Of a DNA stretch of 64,000 bases, positions 18,378 to 27,777 are shown one piece after another (position 1 is the first letter of the stretch; each line of letters opens with the position of its first letter). Both the position numbers and the translations under genes were made by a program. Under the pieces are notes generated by a model, which was not told the DNA's origin, ran no database searches, and was given only the letters and a program-made list of their open reading frames with translations. Origin of the DNA: Allomuricauda sp. (GTDB taxonomy: Bacteria; Bacteroidota; Bacteroidia; Flavobacteriales; Flavobacteriaceae); the NCBI GenBank assembly GCA_017795045.1, contig CP051244.1, positions 2,130,446 through 2,194,445 of the forward strand, written 5' to 3'.

Positions 18378-21065
18378 ATGCAGGACCAAAACAAATTTTA
18401 TCTGGGGATTGATATAGGAGGTAGCCATTTTGCCCTTGGTATGGTGGATGCATCGCAAATGGGATTGCTCATGGAAACGGTGGAACGTTATCCAGTGGAC
18501 GGTAATCTGCCGGCTCAGGATTTTTTGGACCATTTGCTTTCTGCCATAAGGGAATCCATTCAAAAGTTCAAAAGGCCCATAAGGGGCATTGGTCTGTCCG
18601 TGCCCGGTCCATTTGACTATGCCAATGGGGTTTCCCATATCCGTGGACTCAACAAATACGACGCACTGTTTGGGGTCAACCTGAAACTCTTTCTGTGGAC
18701 TCACTTACAGGATGCCTTGGCGTCCCCAGATAACATTGTCTTCATTAACGATGCGGACAGTTTTGTTCTAGGGGAGACCTATACCAACAATCTCGATAAG
18801 GGAAAGGTTTTGGGGGTAACCTTGGGAACCGGAATAGGCTCGGGCTTTGTCATTGATGGAAATGTGGTTACCGAACATGCCAACATACCCAATGAAGGCA
18901 ATATTTATAACCTTCCCTTTAAAAACAAGAGAGTGGAGGATTGGATTTCCACCCAATGGTTTTTGGAAACTTTTACCAAGACCACGGGCATCACGGTGGG
19001 CAATGTGAAGGAAATTGCCGAGCATGCGGAAACTTTGGAAAAGGCCAAGGAAATTTTTGAACAATACGGACAGCATTTGGGTGAAGTGATGACTTCTCTT
19101 TCGGAAGTGTTCAAACCAGATGGCCTTGTTATTGGAGGAAGCATATCCAAGAGCTATCACCTTTTCAACGAAGCTTTTGAAGCTTGTTTCCCCGTCCTCC
19201 CCAATATTCATATTACTAAAGGCACGGCCCATGCGGCCATTTTAGGTGCCGTCATACATTTAACCATTAAACAGAATAAATTGAGCACAAAAAGAAACAC
19301 GGAGCAGTATGTGATGCCAATGCAGGCAGATGGGTCAAGAACAGGTGAAGGCTATACGGTGTACCCCTCTTTTGAGATTTCTACGGGGACTGTTTCCATG
19401 GGCGTGGAGAGCCTCGTGGATGAACTTCCCAAAACAGGATGTGTTCTCATAGACGGTTATATGGGGGGATACTGGGAAGAATTTATGGCCCGTTTGTCCA
19501 GTGAACTCCAAAAAAGAAATGTAAAGCATATCAATTATGCTATGGCTTCTGCGTACAAGGAGGTTTCGGTCATAGAAGAGATGGTGGCTCCCTATTTGGG
19601 AGGCGACGACCCTGTTTTTGGAAAGATATTTCCCGGAGATCTAAAGGATTTTTTCGATGAGGAAAAATTGCAATCCATTAAACCGGAGGAGGGTGTCCTC
19701 AATATCATCTATGGGCCTGGGGCAGCCTTGAGTGGTTGGGAAGGGACCGTGATTTATATGGATATTCCAAAAAATGAGATACAGTTTCGTTCCAGGGCAG
19801 GGCAGGTTACCAATTTGGGCAATATTATGGTGGCTGATAAAAAACATCAATACAAGCGCATGTACTTTATTGATTGGCCAGTCTTGAACAGACATAAACA
19901 CCAACTGCTGAAGGATATGGACTATGTTGTGGACGGGCAGTTTGAAGGTGATGTCTCATGGTGTTCGGGAGATACCTTGCGAACAGCACTTCAGGAAATG
20001 TCTGCCCATGCCTTTAGGCCAAGACCTTGGTTCTCACCCGGGATTTGGGGAGGGGATTGGATGAAGGAAAAATTTGATGGCTTGGCACAGAATGTGCCCA
20101 ACTATGCATGGTCTTTTGAGCTCATTGCACCAGAAAATGGGATTGTGATTTCAAAGAGCGGTGCACGGTTGGAGGTTTCCTTTGATTTTTTGATGTTCCA
20201 GGATAATCAGGCCATTCTGGGCAAAGCGGCAGATATTTTTGGAACGGATTTTCCCATACGGTTCGATTATCTGGATACCGTGAATGGACAGAACCTATCC
20301 GTACAATGCCATCCCACCTTGGAATACATGCGGGAAAATTTTGGGGAAAACTTTACCCAAGATGAAACCTATTATATTTTGGATGCCGACGCCGGTGCCC
20401 AGGTGTATCTTGGATTTAAGGAAGGGGTGCAAAAAGAGGAATTCCAAGAGGCCTTGGAGCAGAGCCATGCCCAAGCAAAGCCCATGCCGGTAGAGAATTA
20501 TGTGCAAACGTTCGATGCCAAAAAACATGACCTTTTTCTTATTCCAAATGGAACCGTGCATTGTTCCGGTATAGGGAACTTGGTTTTGGAAATTAGCAGT
20601 ACTCCTTACATATTCACTTTTAAGATGTACGATTGGATGCGCATGGATCTGGATGGAAAACCACGACCATTGAATATTGAACGCGGTGTGGCCAACCTGA
20701 ATATGGAATGTCAAGGAGATAGGGTAGAAGCGGAATACATTTCCAAACCACAAGTGGTACAATCCGGTAATCATTGGAAGAAGGTAAAGTTACCCACCCA
20801 CCCAAAGCATTTTTATGAAATCCATAGATTTGAGTTCACTGACGAAATGATCATTGATACAGAAGAACAATGCCACATCCTCAATTTGGTGGAAGGCACT
20901 AAAATACGGGTGGTGGCCCAAAACAGGAGTATGGACATCCACTACGCCGAAACCTTTGTGGTCCCTGCTGCGGTAGGACGTTACAAGATTGAAAATTTGG
21001 GTGAGGGAGAGGCAAAAGTGATCCAATCCAATGTAAAACCAGAATTCTGTAAAACCGGATTTTAA
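18378..21065 (+). CDS. Fusion: ROK-family sugar kinase + linker domain + type I phosphomannose isomerase
   Basis: An 895-residue cytoplasmic protein with at least two enzymes. Residues 1-300 are a ROK kinase (LGIDIGGSH phosphate loop, FINDADSFVLGE with the catalytic Asp, GVTLGTGIGSGFV), but the CxCGxxGC zinc motif usual in ROK proteins is absent. Residues about 565-895 are a type I mannose-6-phosphate isomerase: LSVQCHP (Q643, H645), DETYYILDADAGAQVYLGFK, and FLIPNGTVHCSGIGNLVLEISS, which supply the zinc ligands. The middle (about 310-560) contains VLIDGYMGGYWEE at 356-368, which looks like a degenerate nucleotide-binding loop. With GH92 upstream, the natural reading is mannose to mannose-6-phosphate to fructose-6-phosphate in one chain. 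Kinase specificity is inferred. Confidence 0.88.
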   Translation: MQDQNKFYLGIDIGGSHFALGMVDASQMGLLMETVERYPVDGNLPAQDFLDHLLSAIRESIQKFKRPIRGIGLSVPGPFDYANGVSHIRGLNKYDALFGVNLKLFLWTHLQDALASPDNIVFINDADSFVLGETYTNNLDKGKVLGVTLGTGIGSGFVIDGNVVTEHANIPNEGNIYNLPFKNKRVEDWISTQWFLETFTKTTGITVGNVKEIAEHAETLEKAKEIFEQYGQHLGEVMTSLSEVFKPDGLVIGGSISKSYHLFNEAFEACFPVLPNIHITKGTAHAAILGAVIHLTIKQNKLSTKRNTEQYVMPMQADGSRTGEGYTVYPSFEISTGTVSMGVESLVDELPKTGCVLIDGYMGGYWEEFMARLSSELQKRNVKHINYAMASAYKEVSVIEEMVAPYLGGDDPVFGKIFPGDLKDFFDEEKLQSIKPEEGVLNIIYGPGAALSGWEGTVIYMDIPKNEIQFRSRAGQVTNLGNIMVADKKHQYKRMYFIDWPVLNRHKHQLLKDMDYVVDGQFEGDVSWCSGDTLRTALQEMSAHAFRPRPWFSPGIWGGDWMKEKFDGLAQNVPNYAWSFELIAPENGIVISKSGARLEVSFDFLMFQDNQAILGKAADIFGTDFPIRFDYLDTVNGQNLSVQCHPTLEYMRENFGENFTQDETYYILDADAGAQVYLGFKEGVQKEEFQEALEQSHAQAKPMPVENYVQTFDAKKHDLFLIPNGTVHCSGIGNLVLEISSTPYIFTFKMYDWMRMDLDGKPRPLNIERGVANLNMECQGDRVEAEYISKPQVVQSGNHWKKVKLPTHPKHFYEIHRFEFTDEMIIDTEEQCHILNLVEGTKIRVVAQNRSMDIHYAETFVVPAAVGRYKIENLGEGEAKVIQSNVKPEFCKTGF

Positions 21066-21079
21066 TCATTGATAAAAGC

Positions 21080-22429
21080 ATGGAAGCACAAAAGAACAGC
21101 TACCTTTTTAAGATTACCGCCATTGGAGCATTGGGGGGATTTTTGTTTGGTTACGACACAGCCGTGATTTCGGGAGCCATTGGTTTTATGGAAACCAAGT
21201 TTTCCTTGACCCCTTCACTAAAAGGTTGGGCCGTATCCAGTGCCATTTTGGGTTGCATCTTAGGCGCGCTGACCGCTGGGTATGTGGCCGACCGGATCGG
21301 TCGGAAAAAGGCCCTCATCATAACAGCTTTGCTGTTCGCCATATCGGCCATTGGTTGTCTGTTGGCCCCAAGTTTTACCCTTTTGGTCATTGCGCGGATT
21401 ATTGGGGGTGTAGGTGTTGGTGCTGCTTCCATGCTTTCGCCATTGTATATATCGGAGATTTCTCCGGCGGAAAAAAGAGGGTCTCTGGTCTCCCTATATC
21501 AATTAGGGATAGTGTTGGGGATAATTATTGTGTATTTCTGCAATTATTTGGTGGCACAGGCAGGGGATGAAGCTTGGAACGTTGCATATGGGTGGCGCTA
21601 TATGTTAGGGTCAGAGGCTTTGCCAGCCCTATTGTTTTTGGGCGCCCTGTTCTTGGTTCCCGAGAGCCCTCGGTGGTTGTCCAAGAACGGGAACAATGCG
21701 GCGGCCCTTCACATTCTGGAAAAGCTGAATCCGAAGGAGAAAGCCATGGAAATCCATCAAGGCATCCAAAAAGCGTTACAGCAAGAAAAAGGCAAACTAT
21801 CCGAACTCTTTGAAAAAGGGTTCCGGACTGCGATCATCATTGGGGTGGTATTGGCTCTTTTTTCACAGATTACAGGTATCAACGCCATCATGTATTACGC
21901 CCCTGAAATTTTGAAATCGGCAGGGTTTGGGGTGGATTCAGCCCTTATGCAGACCGTTCTGATAGGAGTGATCAATTCAATTTTCACCTTTGTGGCCATT
22001 AAGTACATTGATAAAGCAGGTCGGAAAAAACTATTGTTATGGGGAATTTTGGGAATGATCGTTTGCCTGTTGGCCATTGGGGCCTTATATCAGTTCGATG
22101 CCCTTGAAGGACCTTGGCTGCTGATTTTCATCTTGGGATTTGTGGCTTGCTTTGCGTCTTCCTTAGGCCCTATTCCGTGGGTGTTGATTTCTGAAATTTT
22201 TCCAACAAAAGTACGGGGAGTGGCCATGTCCATATGCATCATGGTCTTATGGGTAGGGGTTATGCTAATATCACAATTCACTCCCGTATTATTGAGTGAC
22301 CTTGGACCCTCCTATACATTTTGGTTGTTTATGTTAAATGCCATTTTCCTGTGGGTTTTCACGTATAGGATGATTCCTGAGACCAAGGGCAAGACCTTGG
22401 AGGAAATTGAAATGGGATGGAAAAAATAA
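21080..22429 (+). CDS. MFS sugar porter (XylE/GLUT type)
   Basis: A 449-residue twelve-helix inner-membrane symporter. Sugar-porter signatures are present: GGFLFGYDTAVISGA in helix 1, YVADRIGRKKAL in the first cytoplasmic loop, VPESPRWLSKNG before the central loop, DKAGRKKLL in the second half, and PETKGKTLEEIEMGWKK at the C-terminus. It would bring the free hexose released by GH92, presumably mannose, into the cytoplasm for the ROK-isomerase fusion encoded 14 bases upstream. Confidence 0.92.
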   Translation: MEAQKNSYLFKITAIGALGGFLFGYDTAVISGAIGFMETKFSLTPSLKGWAVSSAILGCILGALTAGYVADRIGRKKALIITALLFAISAIGCLLAPSFTLLVIARIIGGVGVGAASMLSPLYISEISPAEKRGSLVSLYQLGIVLGIIIVYFCNYLVAQAGDEAWNVAYGWRYMLGSEALPALLFLGALFLVPESPRWLSKNGNNAAALHILEKLNPKEKAMEIHQGIQKALQQEKGKLSELFEKGFRTAIIIGVVLALFSQITGINAIMYYAPEILKSAGFGVDSALMQTVLIGVINSIFTFVAIKYIDKAGRKKLLLWGILGMIVCLLAIGALYQFDALEGPWLLIFILGFVACFASSLGPIPWVLISEIFPTKVRGVAMSICIMVLWVGVMLISQFTPVLLSDLGPSYTFWLFMLNAIFLWVFTYRMIPETKGKTLEEIEMGWKK

Positions 22430-22437
22430 ATCTAATA

Positions 22438-24420
22438 ATGAAGAAAATAGCTTTTAAGCTCTTATGTTCCTTTATAGTACTTGTACCCATGTTGGTGTGC
22501 GGGCAGATAGAGTTGCCTCCCATTTTTTCTTCCCATATGGTATTGCCAAGGAATAAGCAAATTCCTCTTGAAGGGAAGGCAGAGCCAAGGACTACATTGA
22601 CCATTACCATTGGAAGCCAAAGCCATACGGCGAAAGCGGATAAAAATGGAGTTTGGAAAGTGAATCTGCAACCCATGGTTGCCGGAGGACCTTTCGTTCT
22701 CCAAATTGAAGATGATCAAGGGAGGGAATTGACATTGGACAACCTATTGGTCGGGGACCTATGGTTATGTGCAGGGCAATCCAATATGCAGTACACCCTG
22801 AACATGCTGCGGTATAAGGAAACCCCGGATGACAACTATGATTCTCCCAACCTTCGGTTGTGCTCGGTATGGGTAGACCGGGATTATCTTCCAAGAAAGG
22901 ATGTACCCAATGCCGTATGGCAGGAAGTGTCCAAGGAAACCGCCCGGAACTTTAGTGCCGTTGGATACTTTTTCGGGAAAAACCTAGTTGGGGAACAAGA
23001 AGTTCCCATAGGTCTCATCAGTAGTAATTTGGGGGCTACGGCCATAGAAACCTGGATGGGTATGGACGTTCTCAAGACATTTCCGCAGTTTGATGAGGTT
23101 ACGCAGAAGGTGGGTAAAATCAACAAAAGTTTTAAAACCCTGGATTCTGAATTGGAAAAGTTCAGAAAGAAATGGGATGATAAATATTATTTAAAAGGAC
23201 CTGGAATTGAGGGAAAATGGTACGAAGAAGGGTATGATTATTCCAATTGGGAAGAATGTACCTTGCCCGCTTTCTGGGATGATTTTGGGTACGCTTCACA
23301 TGACGGCAGCATGTGGTTTAAGCGAACCTTTGATTTGGACTCCGTTCAAATGGAAAACGATTTCAACATAGTACTCAACCAAATTGATGACTACGACAGG
23401 GTTTGGGTCAATGGGGTGCAAATAGGGGAGTCCTTTGGAAAAAGTAATTTCAGGAATTATTCCGCACCCAAGGACATCCTTCGGGAAAAAGGGAATATAC
23501 TTACGGTACGTGTCTTTGATGTTGGCGGGAAAGGAGGAATCTATACCAATGCTTTTTGGGGCAATTCCATCCTTAATGGGACTTGGAAATATAAAAAAGG
23601 CGTACGTATAGATAGCAGTCGGTTTCCCCAACCCGAAGTGGCCAATGGCAGTCCATTTTCGCACCCCATGCTCTTGTATAATGCCAGCATAGCTCCATTG
23701 CATAAAATACCCATAACCGGAGTAATCTGGTATCAAGGGGAATCCAATGAATCCAGGGCTGTGGAATATGGCTCCTTGTTACCGGCCATGATACAAGATT
23801 GGCGGAAGCAATGGAACAATCCTAAAATGCCTTTTTTGGTTGTTCAATTGGCAAACTATAGGCAAGAGGATGCTGAACCTAAGAATAGTCAGTGGGCCGA
23901 ATTGCGGGAGTCCCAAATGAAGGCCACCGAACTGGAGCATGTGGATATAGTGAATGCAATAGACATTGGGGATGCCAATGATATCCACCCTTACAACAAA
24001 AAAGAAGTGGGTAGGCGATTGGCCCTTTTGGCACAACACCATACCTATGGTAAAACCCTTAAAAAAAGTCCTGTTTTTAAAGGCAGCACCCTGTCGGATT
24101 CTATTATCACCATTGAGTTTGAGACCTATGGCAGTCCATTGAAAAGTATGGATAAGCATGGCTATGTAAGAGGTTTTGCCATGGCGGGAGCAGATGGAAA
24201 GTTTTATTGGGCCAAAGCCAAGGTTTTGAATGATACCCAAGTGGCGGTATATCATGGGGATATTAAAAAGCCAATGTATGTCAGGTATGCTTGGTCTGAT
24301 AACCCTGGACCATTGGATTTGGTAAATGCGGATGGACTCCCGGTCTTTCCTTTTAGAACCGATGATTTTGAGTTGAGTACAGAAAAGAATAGATATAGCT
24401 ACGATCCCCATGCATTTTAG
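22438..24420 (+). CDS. Sialate O-acetylesterase-like SGNH hydrolase
   Basis: A 660-residue exported esterase. An ATG at 22417 overlaps the previous gene, but the one at 22438 gives a standard signal peptide (MKKIAFKLLCSFIVLVPMLVCGQ). The SGNH block I is AGQSNMQ with Ser115; the Asp/His block is NDIHPYNK. The catalytic domain is interrupted at about residues 255-385 by a beta-galactosidase-like jelly roll (YSNWEECTLPAFWDD to DRVWVNGVQIGES), as in other Bacteroidetes members. It probably removes O-acetyl groups from the glycan so that the mannosidase can act; the name does not imply sialic acid here. Confidence 0.88.
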   Translation: MKKIAFKLLCSFIVLVPMLVCGQIELPPIFSSHMVLPRNKQIPLEGKAEPRTTLTITIGSQSHTAKADKNGVWKVNLQPMVAGGPFVLQIEDDQGRELTLDNLLVGDLWLCAGQSNMQYTLNMLRYKETPDDNYDSPNLRLCSVWVDRDYLPRKDVPNAVWQEVSKETARNFSAVGYFFGKNLVGEQEVPIGLISSNLGATAIETWMGMDVLKTFPQFDEVTQKVGKINKSFKTLDSELEKFRKKWDDKYYLKGPGIEGKWYEEGYDYSNWEECTLPAFWDDFGYASHDGSMWFKRTFDLDSVQMENDFNIVLNQIDDYDRVWVNGVQIGESFGKSNFRNYSAPKDILREKGNILTVRVFDVGGKGGIYTNAFWGNSILNGTWKYKKGVRIDSSRFPQPEVANGSPFSHPMLLYNASIAPLHKIPITGVIWYQGESNESRAVEYGSLLPAMIQDWRKQWNNPKMPFLVVQLANYRQEDAEPKNSQWAELRESQMKATELEHVDIVNAIDIGDANDIHPYNKKEVGRRLALLAQHHTYGKTLKKSPVFKGSTLSDSIITIEFETYGSPLKSMDKHGYVRGFAMAGADGKFYWAKAKVLNDTQVAVYHGDIKKPMYVRYAWSDNPGPLDLVNADGLPVFPFRTDDFELSTEKNRYSYDPHAF

Positions 24421-24480
24421 TGATGGATTGTAATGGTAAAATGAATAAATAACGGGTCTTGGAGCCTAAAAAGATGACAT

Positions 24481-25716
24481 ATGGAATACATAAAATCAAT
24501 ACGTTCTTTTAAGCAACAATGGATGGGCGTTGCGGCGATTACATTGTTGTGCACCTCCTGCGTTGACAAAAAAGAGACAAAAAAGAACGACAAGGACAGT
24601 GCACCGGAAGTAAATATTGCCATGGCAGGCGAATCAACAGAGTGGAGTGAACTCTTCATTAAAAATGAAGGATGGTTTGGAGGAGATGGCATTTTTGGAA
24701 TTCCTATGGATGGTAAGGAGTTTGTTCCGGCGACGGAGAGTACGGTGACGCTGTTTACTTTTGGGGATACTATGATTGGCCACCATGATGGGGAAACCCT
24801 CTTGCCGGAAGACTTTTTGATGATCAATAATTCGGTGGGTATCCTTACAGGAAAAGAACCGGATTCGGAAAAGATCACCTTTCACTGGAAACAAAGCAGT
24901 GAAGGTAAGGCCGAGGGCCTTTTCAAACCCAATACGCCAAACGCAAGACCACATGATTATTATTGGTTGGGGGATGGCTTTGTCAATACGGAAGGGGATG
25001 GCAACCTGTATATTTACGCATATCCTGTAAGGGAAAAAGACACCACCGGGATTGGTGGGTTCACGTTTGAGCAGGTAGGGGTGAACCTATTGCAAATTCC
25101 AAAGAACAGTCAACCTCCATATGTGGAGCATAAGCAATTGGAGACCCCATTTTTTGATTCGGAAACCCAAACCTCATTTGGTAGTGCCATTTACGTGAAT
25201 ACAGCGTCGGCAGGAGCACCTAACCCTGATGGATATATCTATACCTATGCAGTTTCCAACCAGGACGGGACAAAGGGACTATTGGTGGCCAGGGCCTTAC
25301 CGAAGGATTTTGTCAATTTTGGACAATGGAAATTTTGGAATGGGACCGATTGGGTGGCCAATATGGCAGATGCGGCATTGATTGCCAGGGATGTTTCCAA
25401 CGAAATGAGTGTTTCTCCGCTATCGGATGGCAGCATTATACTTGCCTACCAGCGTTACACCATGGGACCGGAAGTTGCCATACAAGTTGGGGAATCCCTT
25501 GTAGGACCATTTGCCGAGCCCAAAATTGTTTACAACACCACTGAAAATGACACGAACAAAACGTATTTCACCTATAATGCCAAGGCCTACCCGCATCTTT
25601 CCAAGCCGGGAAGCCTCTTGGCCAGTTACAATGTAAATTCATTCGATTTTTGGGCAGATATTTTAAAGGACCCCAACCTTTATCGACCTAGATTCCTTGA
25701 GATTCCTTTGGAATAG
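24481..25716 (+). CDS. Lipoprotein with five-bladed-propeller-like domain (DUF4185/DUF5005-like)
   Basis: A 411-residue lipoprotein (ITLLCTSC lipobox) with a Lys/Asp-rich linker. The mature part has features of a glycoside-hydrolase-like five-bladed propeller: GWFGGDGIFGIPMDG near the start, TLFTFGDTMIG (an Asp in a position often used in these folds), YYWLGDGFVN, a repeated YTYAVSNQ, and NEMSVSPLSDGSIILAYQRY. It resembles DUF4185/DUF5005 proteins, some of which are glycan hydrolases. It is the last rightward gene of the mannose locus. An uncharacterised glycoside hydrolase or binding protein are both possible. Confidence 0.6.
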   Translation: MEYIKSIRSFKQQWMGVAAITLLCTSCVDKKETKKNDKDSAPEVNIAMAGESTEWSELFIKNEGWFGGDGIFGIPMDGKEFVPATESTVTLFTFGDTMIGHHDGETLLPEDFLMINNSVGILTGKEPDSEKITFHWKQSSEGKAEGLFKPNTPNARPHDYYWLGDGFVNTEGDGNLYIYAYPVREKDTTGIGGFTFEQVGVNLLQIPKNSQPPYVEHKQLETPFFDSETQTSFGSAIYVNTASAGAPNPDGYIYTYAVSNQDGTKGLLVARALPKDFVNFGQWKFWNGTDWVANMADAALIARDVSNEMSVSPLSDGSIILAYQRYTMGPEVAIQVGESLVGPFAEPKIVYNTTENDTNKTYFTYNAKAYPHLSKPGSLLASYNVNSFDFWADILKDPNLYRPRFLEIPLE

Positions 25717-25720
25717 AATC

Positions 25721-26479
25721 TTAACGTTTAATGTCTATACTGTAGGTAAACTGATCGGCCCTATAATACCCAATATTGTATTCTATGGGCCTGTTACCGG
25801 GGTCGTAGACTACCCGTTTTCTTTGGAGAATGGCCGAGTTTACGGGCACCCCCAACTTTTCTGAAAGGGGTTTGTTGGCTAAAATGGCACTTATCTGTTC
25901 CCTTGAAAGTACTGGGACAGTATGGTATTCATGCTCCAAAATATCGTAGAGGTGGCGTCCAAAATCCTCATTTCCCGTGATGCCAATTCTGGGGTGAAAA
26001 TAACTTATGAAATACACAAAGGGCCCATTGTCCAATCCCCTGAGCCTTTCCAATTTAAAAACTTCCTGGCCTTCCTTGATTTCCAGTTCCCCGGCAATTT
26101 CAATATCGGCCATGATCTTGGAAACCTTGATCTCATAATTTCTGAAATCAATCCCCTGGGCATGCATCTCCTGACTAAAACTTACCCAATTGGACAGTTT
26201 GGTCTCGACCTGTTTTTTAGCCACTTTGGTACCAACTCCTTTTTTTCTGATTAAAAGTTTTTCCTGGACCAACCTATTGGTGGCTTGCCGGATAGTGTTC
26301 CGTGAAATACCAAGCCTTTTGGAGAGATCTACCTCTTTGGGCAAGAATTTTCCATTCTGGTATTCCGGGTCATTGATCATGTCACGGAGTATCTCCTCAA
26401 CCTGTAGATGTAGGGGCACAGGGCTGTCATGGTCTATGCTTAGGGACTTAAGGTTGTCCATGTTCTTTTGTTCAGACAT
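25721..26479 (-). CDS. GntR-family (HutC/UTRA) transcriptional regulator
   Basis: A 252-residue regulator. The winged helix-turn-helix is at about residues 18-85 (PVPLHLQVEEILRDMI, LPKEVDLSKRLGISRNTIRQATNRLVQEKLLIRKKGVGTKV). The C-terminal half is a UTRA ligand-binding domain (IKEGQEVFKLERLRGLDNGPFVYFISYFHP to VVYDPGNRPIEYNIGYYRAD), which usually binds a sugar phosphate or similar effector. It is convergent with the last gene of the mannose locus, four bases apart. It is the best candidate repressor for the TGAACATA sites at 5556 and 5747. Confidence 0.93.
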   Translation of the reverse strand: MSEQKNMDNLKSLSIDHDSPVPLHLQVEEILRDMINDPEYQNGKFLPKEVDLSKRLGISRNTIRQATNRLVQEKLLIRKKGVGTKVAKKQVETKLSNWVSFSQEMHAQGIDFRNYEIKVSKIMADIEIAGELEIKEGQEVFKLERLRGLDNGPFVYFISYFHPRIGITGNEDFGRHLYDILEHEYHTVPVLSREQISAILANKPLSEKLGVPVNSAILQRKRVVYDPGNRPIEYNIGYYRADQFTYSIDIKR

Positions 26480-26533
26480 GAAGCAAACTTATAAAAATTG
26501 TTCTAATAACTACCTATTCTCCACTGTTGGATT

Positions 26534-27772
26534 TTATTGGGGTCCCTTGTAGATGAGTTGGTCCAACCTGATTTCACCCAGTTTTCTGGTCAATTGGGCG
26601 TCTGAATATAACTCCATAACGGGATCCAAGAAATGGTAGGTGAAGTTTGGATTGTAAACAAAAGGGTTGGCAGTATCAAAGTCCTTGAAAACAGACTTTA
26701 CCTTCATGGTCAGCTGTAGCAGAACACTTTTATCATTGATAAGGGCCTCTGCCTTTTCCGGATTCATTTTGAAGAGTACTTCGGCATTGATGTAGTCCAC
26801 TTGCTCCGTTTTACCATAGAATTGATTCCCGTATGTGGTTTCTGGTGAAAAGGTGTTGAAGTATTCCAAAGCTGAAACCCCTAAAGGAGGTCTCTTTATG
26901 GGAAGTCGTAACCAAAAACCTCCATGATCAAAATCATATTGACCTTGAAATTTAACAGCATACACAAGCTGGAAATCATGGGTGCCATCAGCAAAAAAGT
27001 CTTCGCTCCATTTTAGGATGATATCCAAGTATTTCTCAACAAAGGACACGTATCGCTCATTTTCAGTGAAGTCATCAGATTGGTGTCCCCCCCATTTTCT
27101 TACAAATGGACTTTTACCGTCACCACTCCAATCGTTCATAAAATACTCTTTTTTCAAAGCATCGGTCCCCATGCTGAATGCAAATTCCAACAAGGTTTTT
27201 TGGGCGAGACTCGATTTGGCTTCCTCTTCCACAATGGTTCCTTTGGTTCTTTGGGTAAGGGCGGTCCGGTCCATCACCTTAAAATGATCCTTTAAAATAT
27301 GGATACGGGCCAGATGGGCAAAACCCGTATATCCCAAACCAGTCAAGTTTCTTTTCTCGGCTGCCTCTTTGGAAAGGTCCACTTTTTTCGGATTGTCGCG
27401 CATCATATAAAAATCTATGGCCCCAAACCGGGGAAGATCTTTATGTTTTTGGAGGACAATATCCTTGAAAGCAGGGTTTGGGGACGGCAATACCATAAAT
27501 TCAGAAATGTCAGGAGAAGGAGATGTCTGTTTTTTTGGGGTGCTCTGTTTTTGTTGGGAGGATTCTTTCCCAGTTGAAGGCACGTTGTCTTTATTTGGTT
27601 TTTCGGGTTGTGGATCTGTGCCCTCAAAAACAGCATCCACTTGCTCATCGGCCTTTTTCAATAGTTTTTCTTCGGCTTTTTGCTTCAATTTTTTTAAAAA
27701 TTGGGCATTTGCATCCGTGGTCTGGGAAAAGAAACAGAGAATTATTACAACAAAGATATATGTGGCTCGCAT
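26534..27772 (-). CDS. Secreted protein of unknown function, paralogue A
   Basis: A 412-residue exported protein that I do not recognise as a named family. After the signal peptide comes a charged, coiled-coil-like QFLKKLKQKAEEKLLKKADEQVD stretch and a Pro/Lys/Ser-rich linker. The shared core begins with LPSPNPAFKDIVLQKHKDLPRFGAIDFYMM and ends with YSDAQLTRKLGEIRLDQL. The same opening and ending occur in the three genes upstream, so this is the last of four tandem paralogues. The gap to paralogue B is five bases, indicating one operon transcribed leftward. Confidence 0.75.
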   Translation of the reverse strand: MRATYIFVVIILCFFSQTTDANAQFLKKLKQKAEEKLLKKADEQVDAVFEGTDPQPEKPNKDNVPSTGKESSQQKQSTPKKQTSPSPDISEFMVLPSPNPAFKDIVLQKHKDLPRFGAIDFYMMRDNPKKVDLSKEAAEKRNLTGLGYTGFAHLARIHILKDHFKVMDRTALTQRTKGTIVEEEAKSSLAQKTLLEFAFSMGTDALKKEYFMNDWSGDGKSPFVRKWGGHQSDDFTENERYVSFVEKYLDIILKWSEDFFADGTHDFQLVYAVKFQGQYDFDHGGFWLRLPIKRPPLGVSALEYFNTFSPETTYGNQFYGKTEQVDYINAEVLFKMNPEKAEALINDKSVLLQLTMKVKSVFKDFDTANPFVYNPNFTYHFLDPVMELYSDAQLTRKLGEIRLDQLIYKGPQ

Positions 27773-27777
27773 GGTTT

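Noticed and set aside
22438-24420. Sialic-acid catabolism role
   Set aside because: No sialidase, NanA or NanK gene is present; the family commonly deacetylates other glycans.
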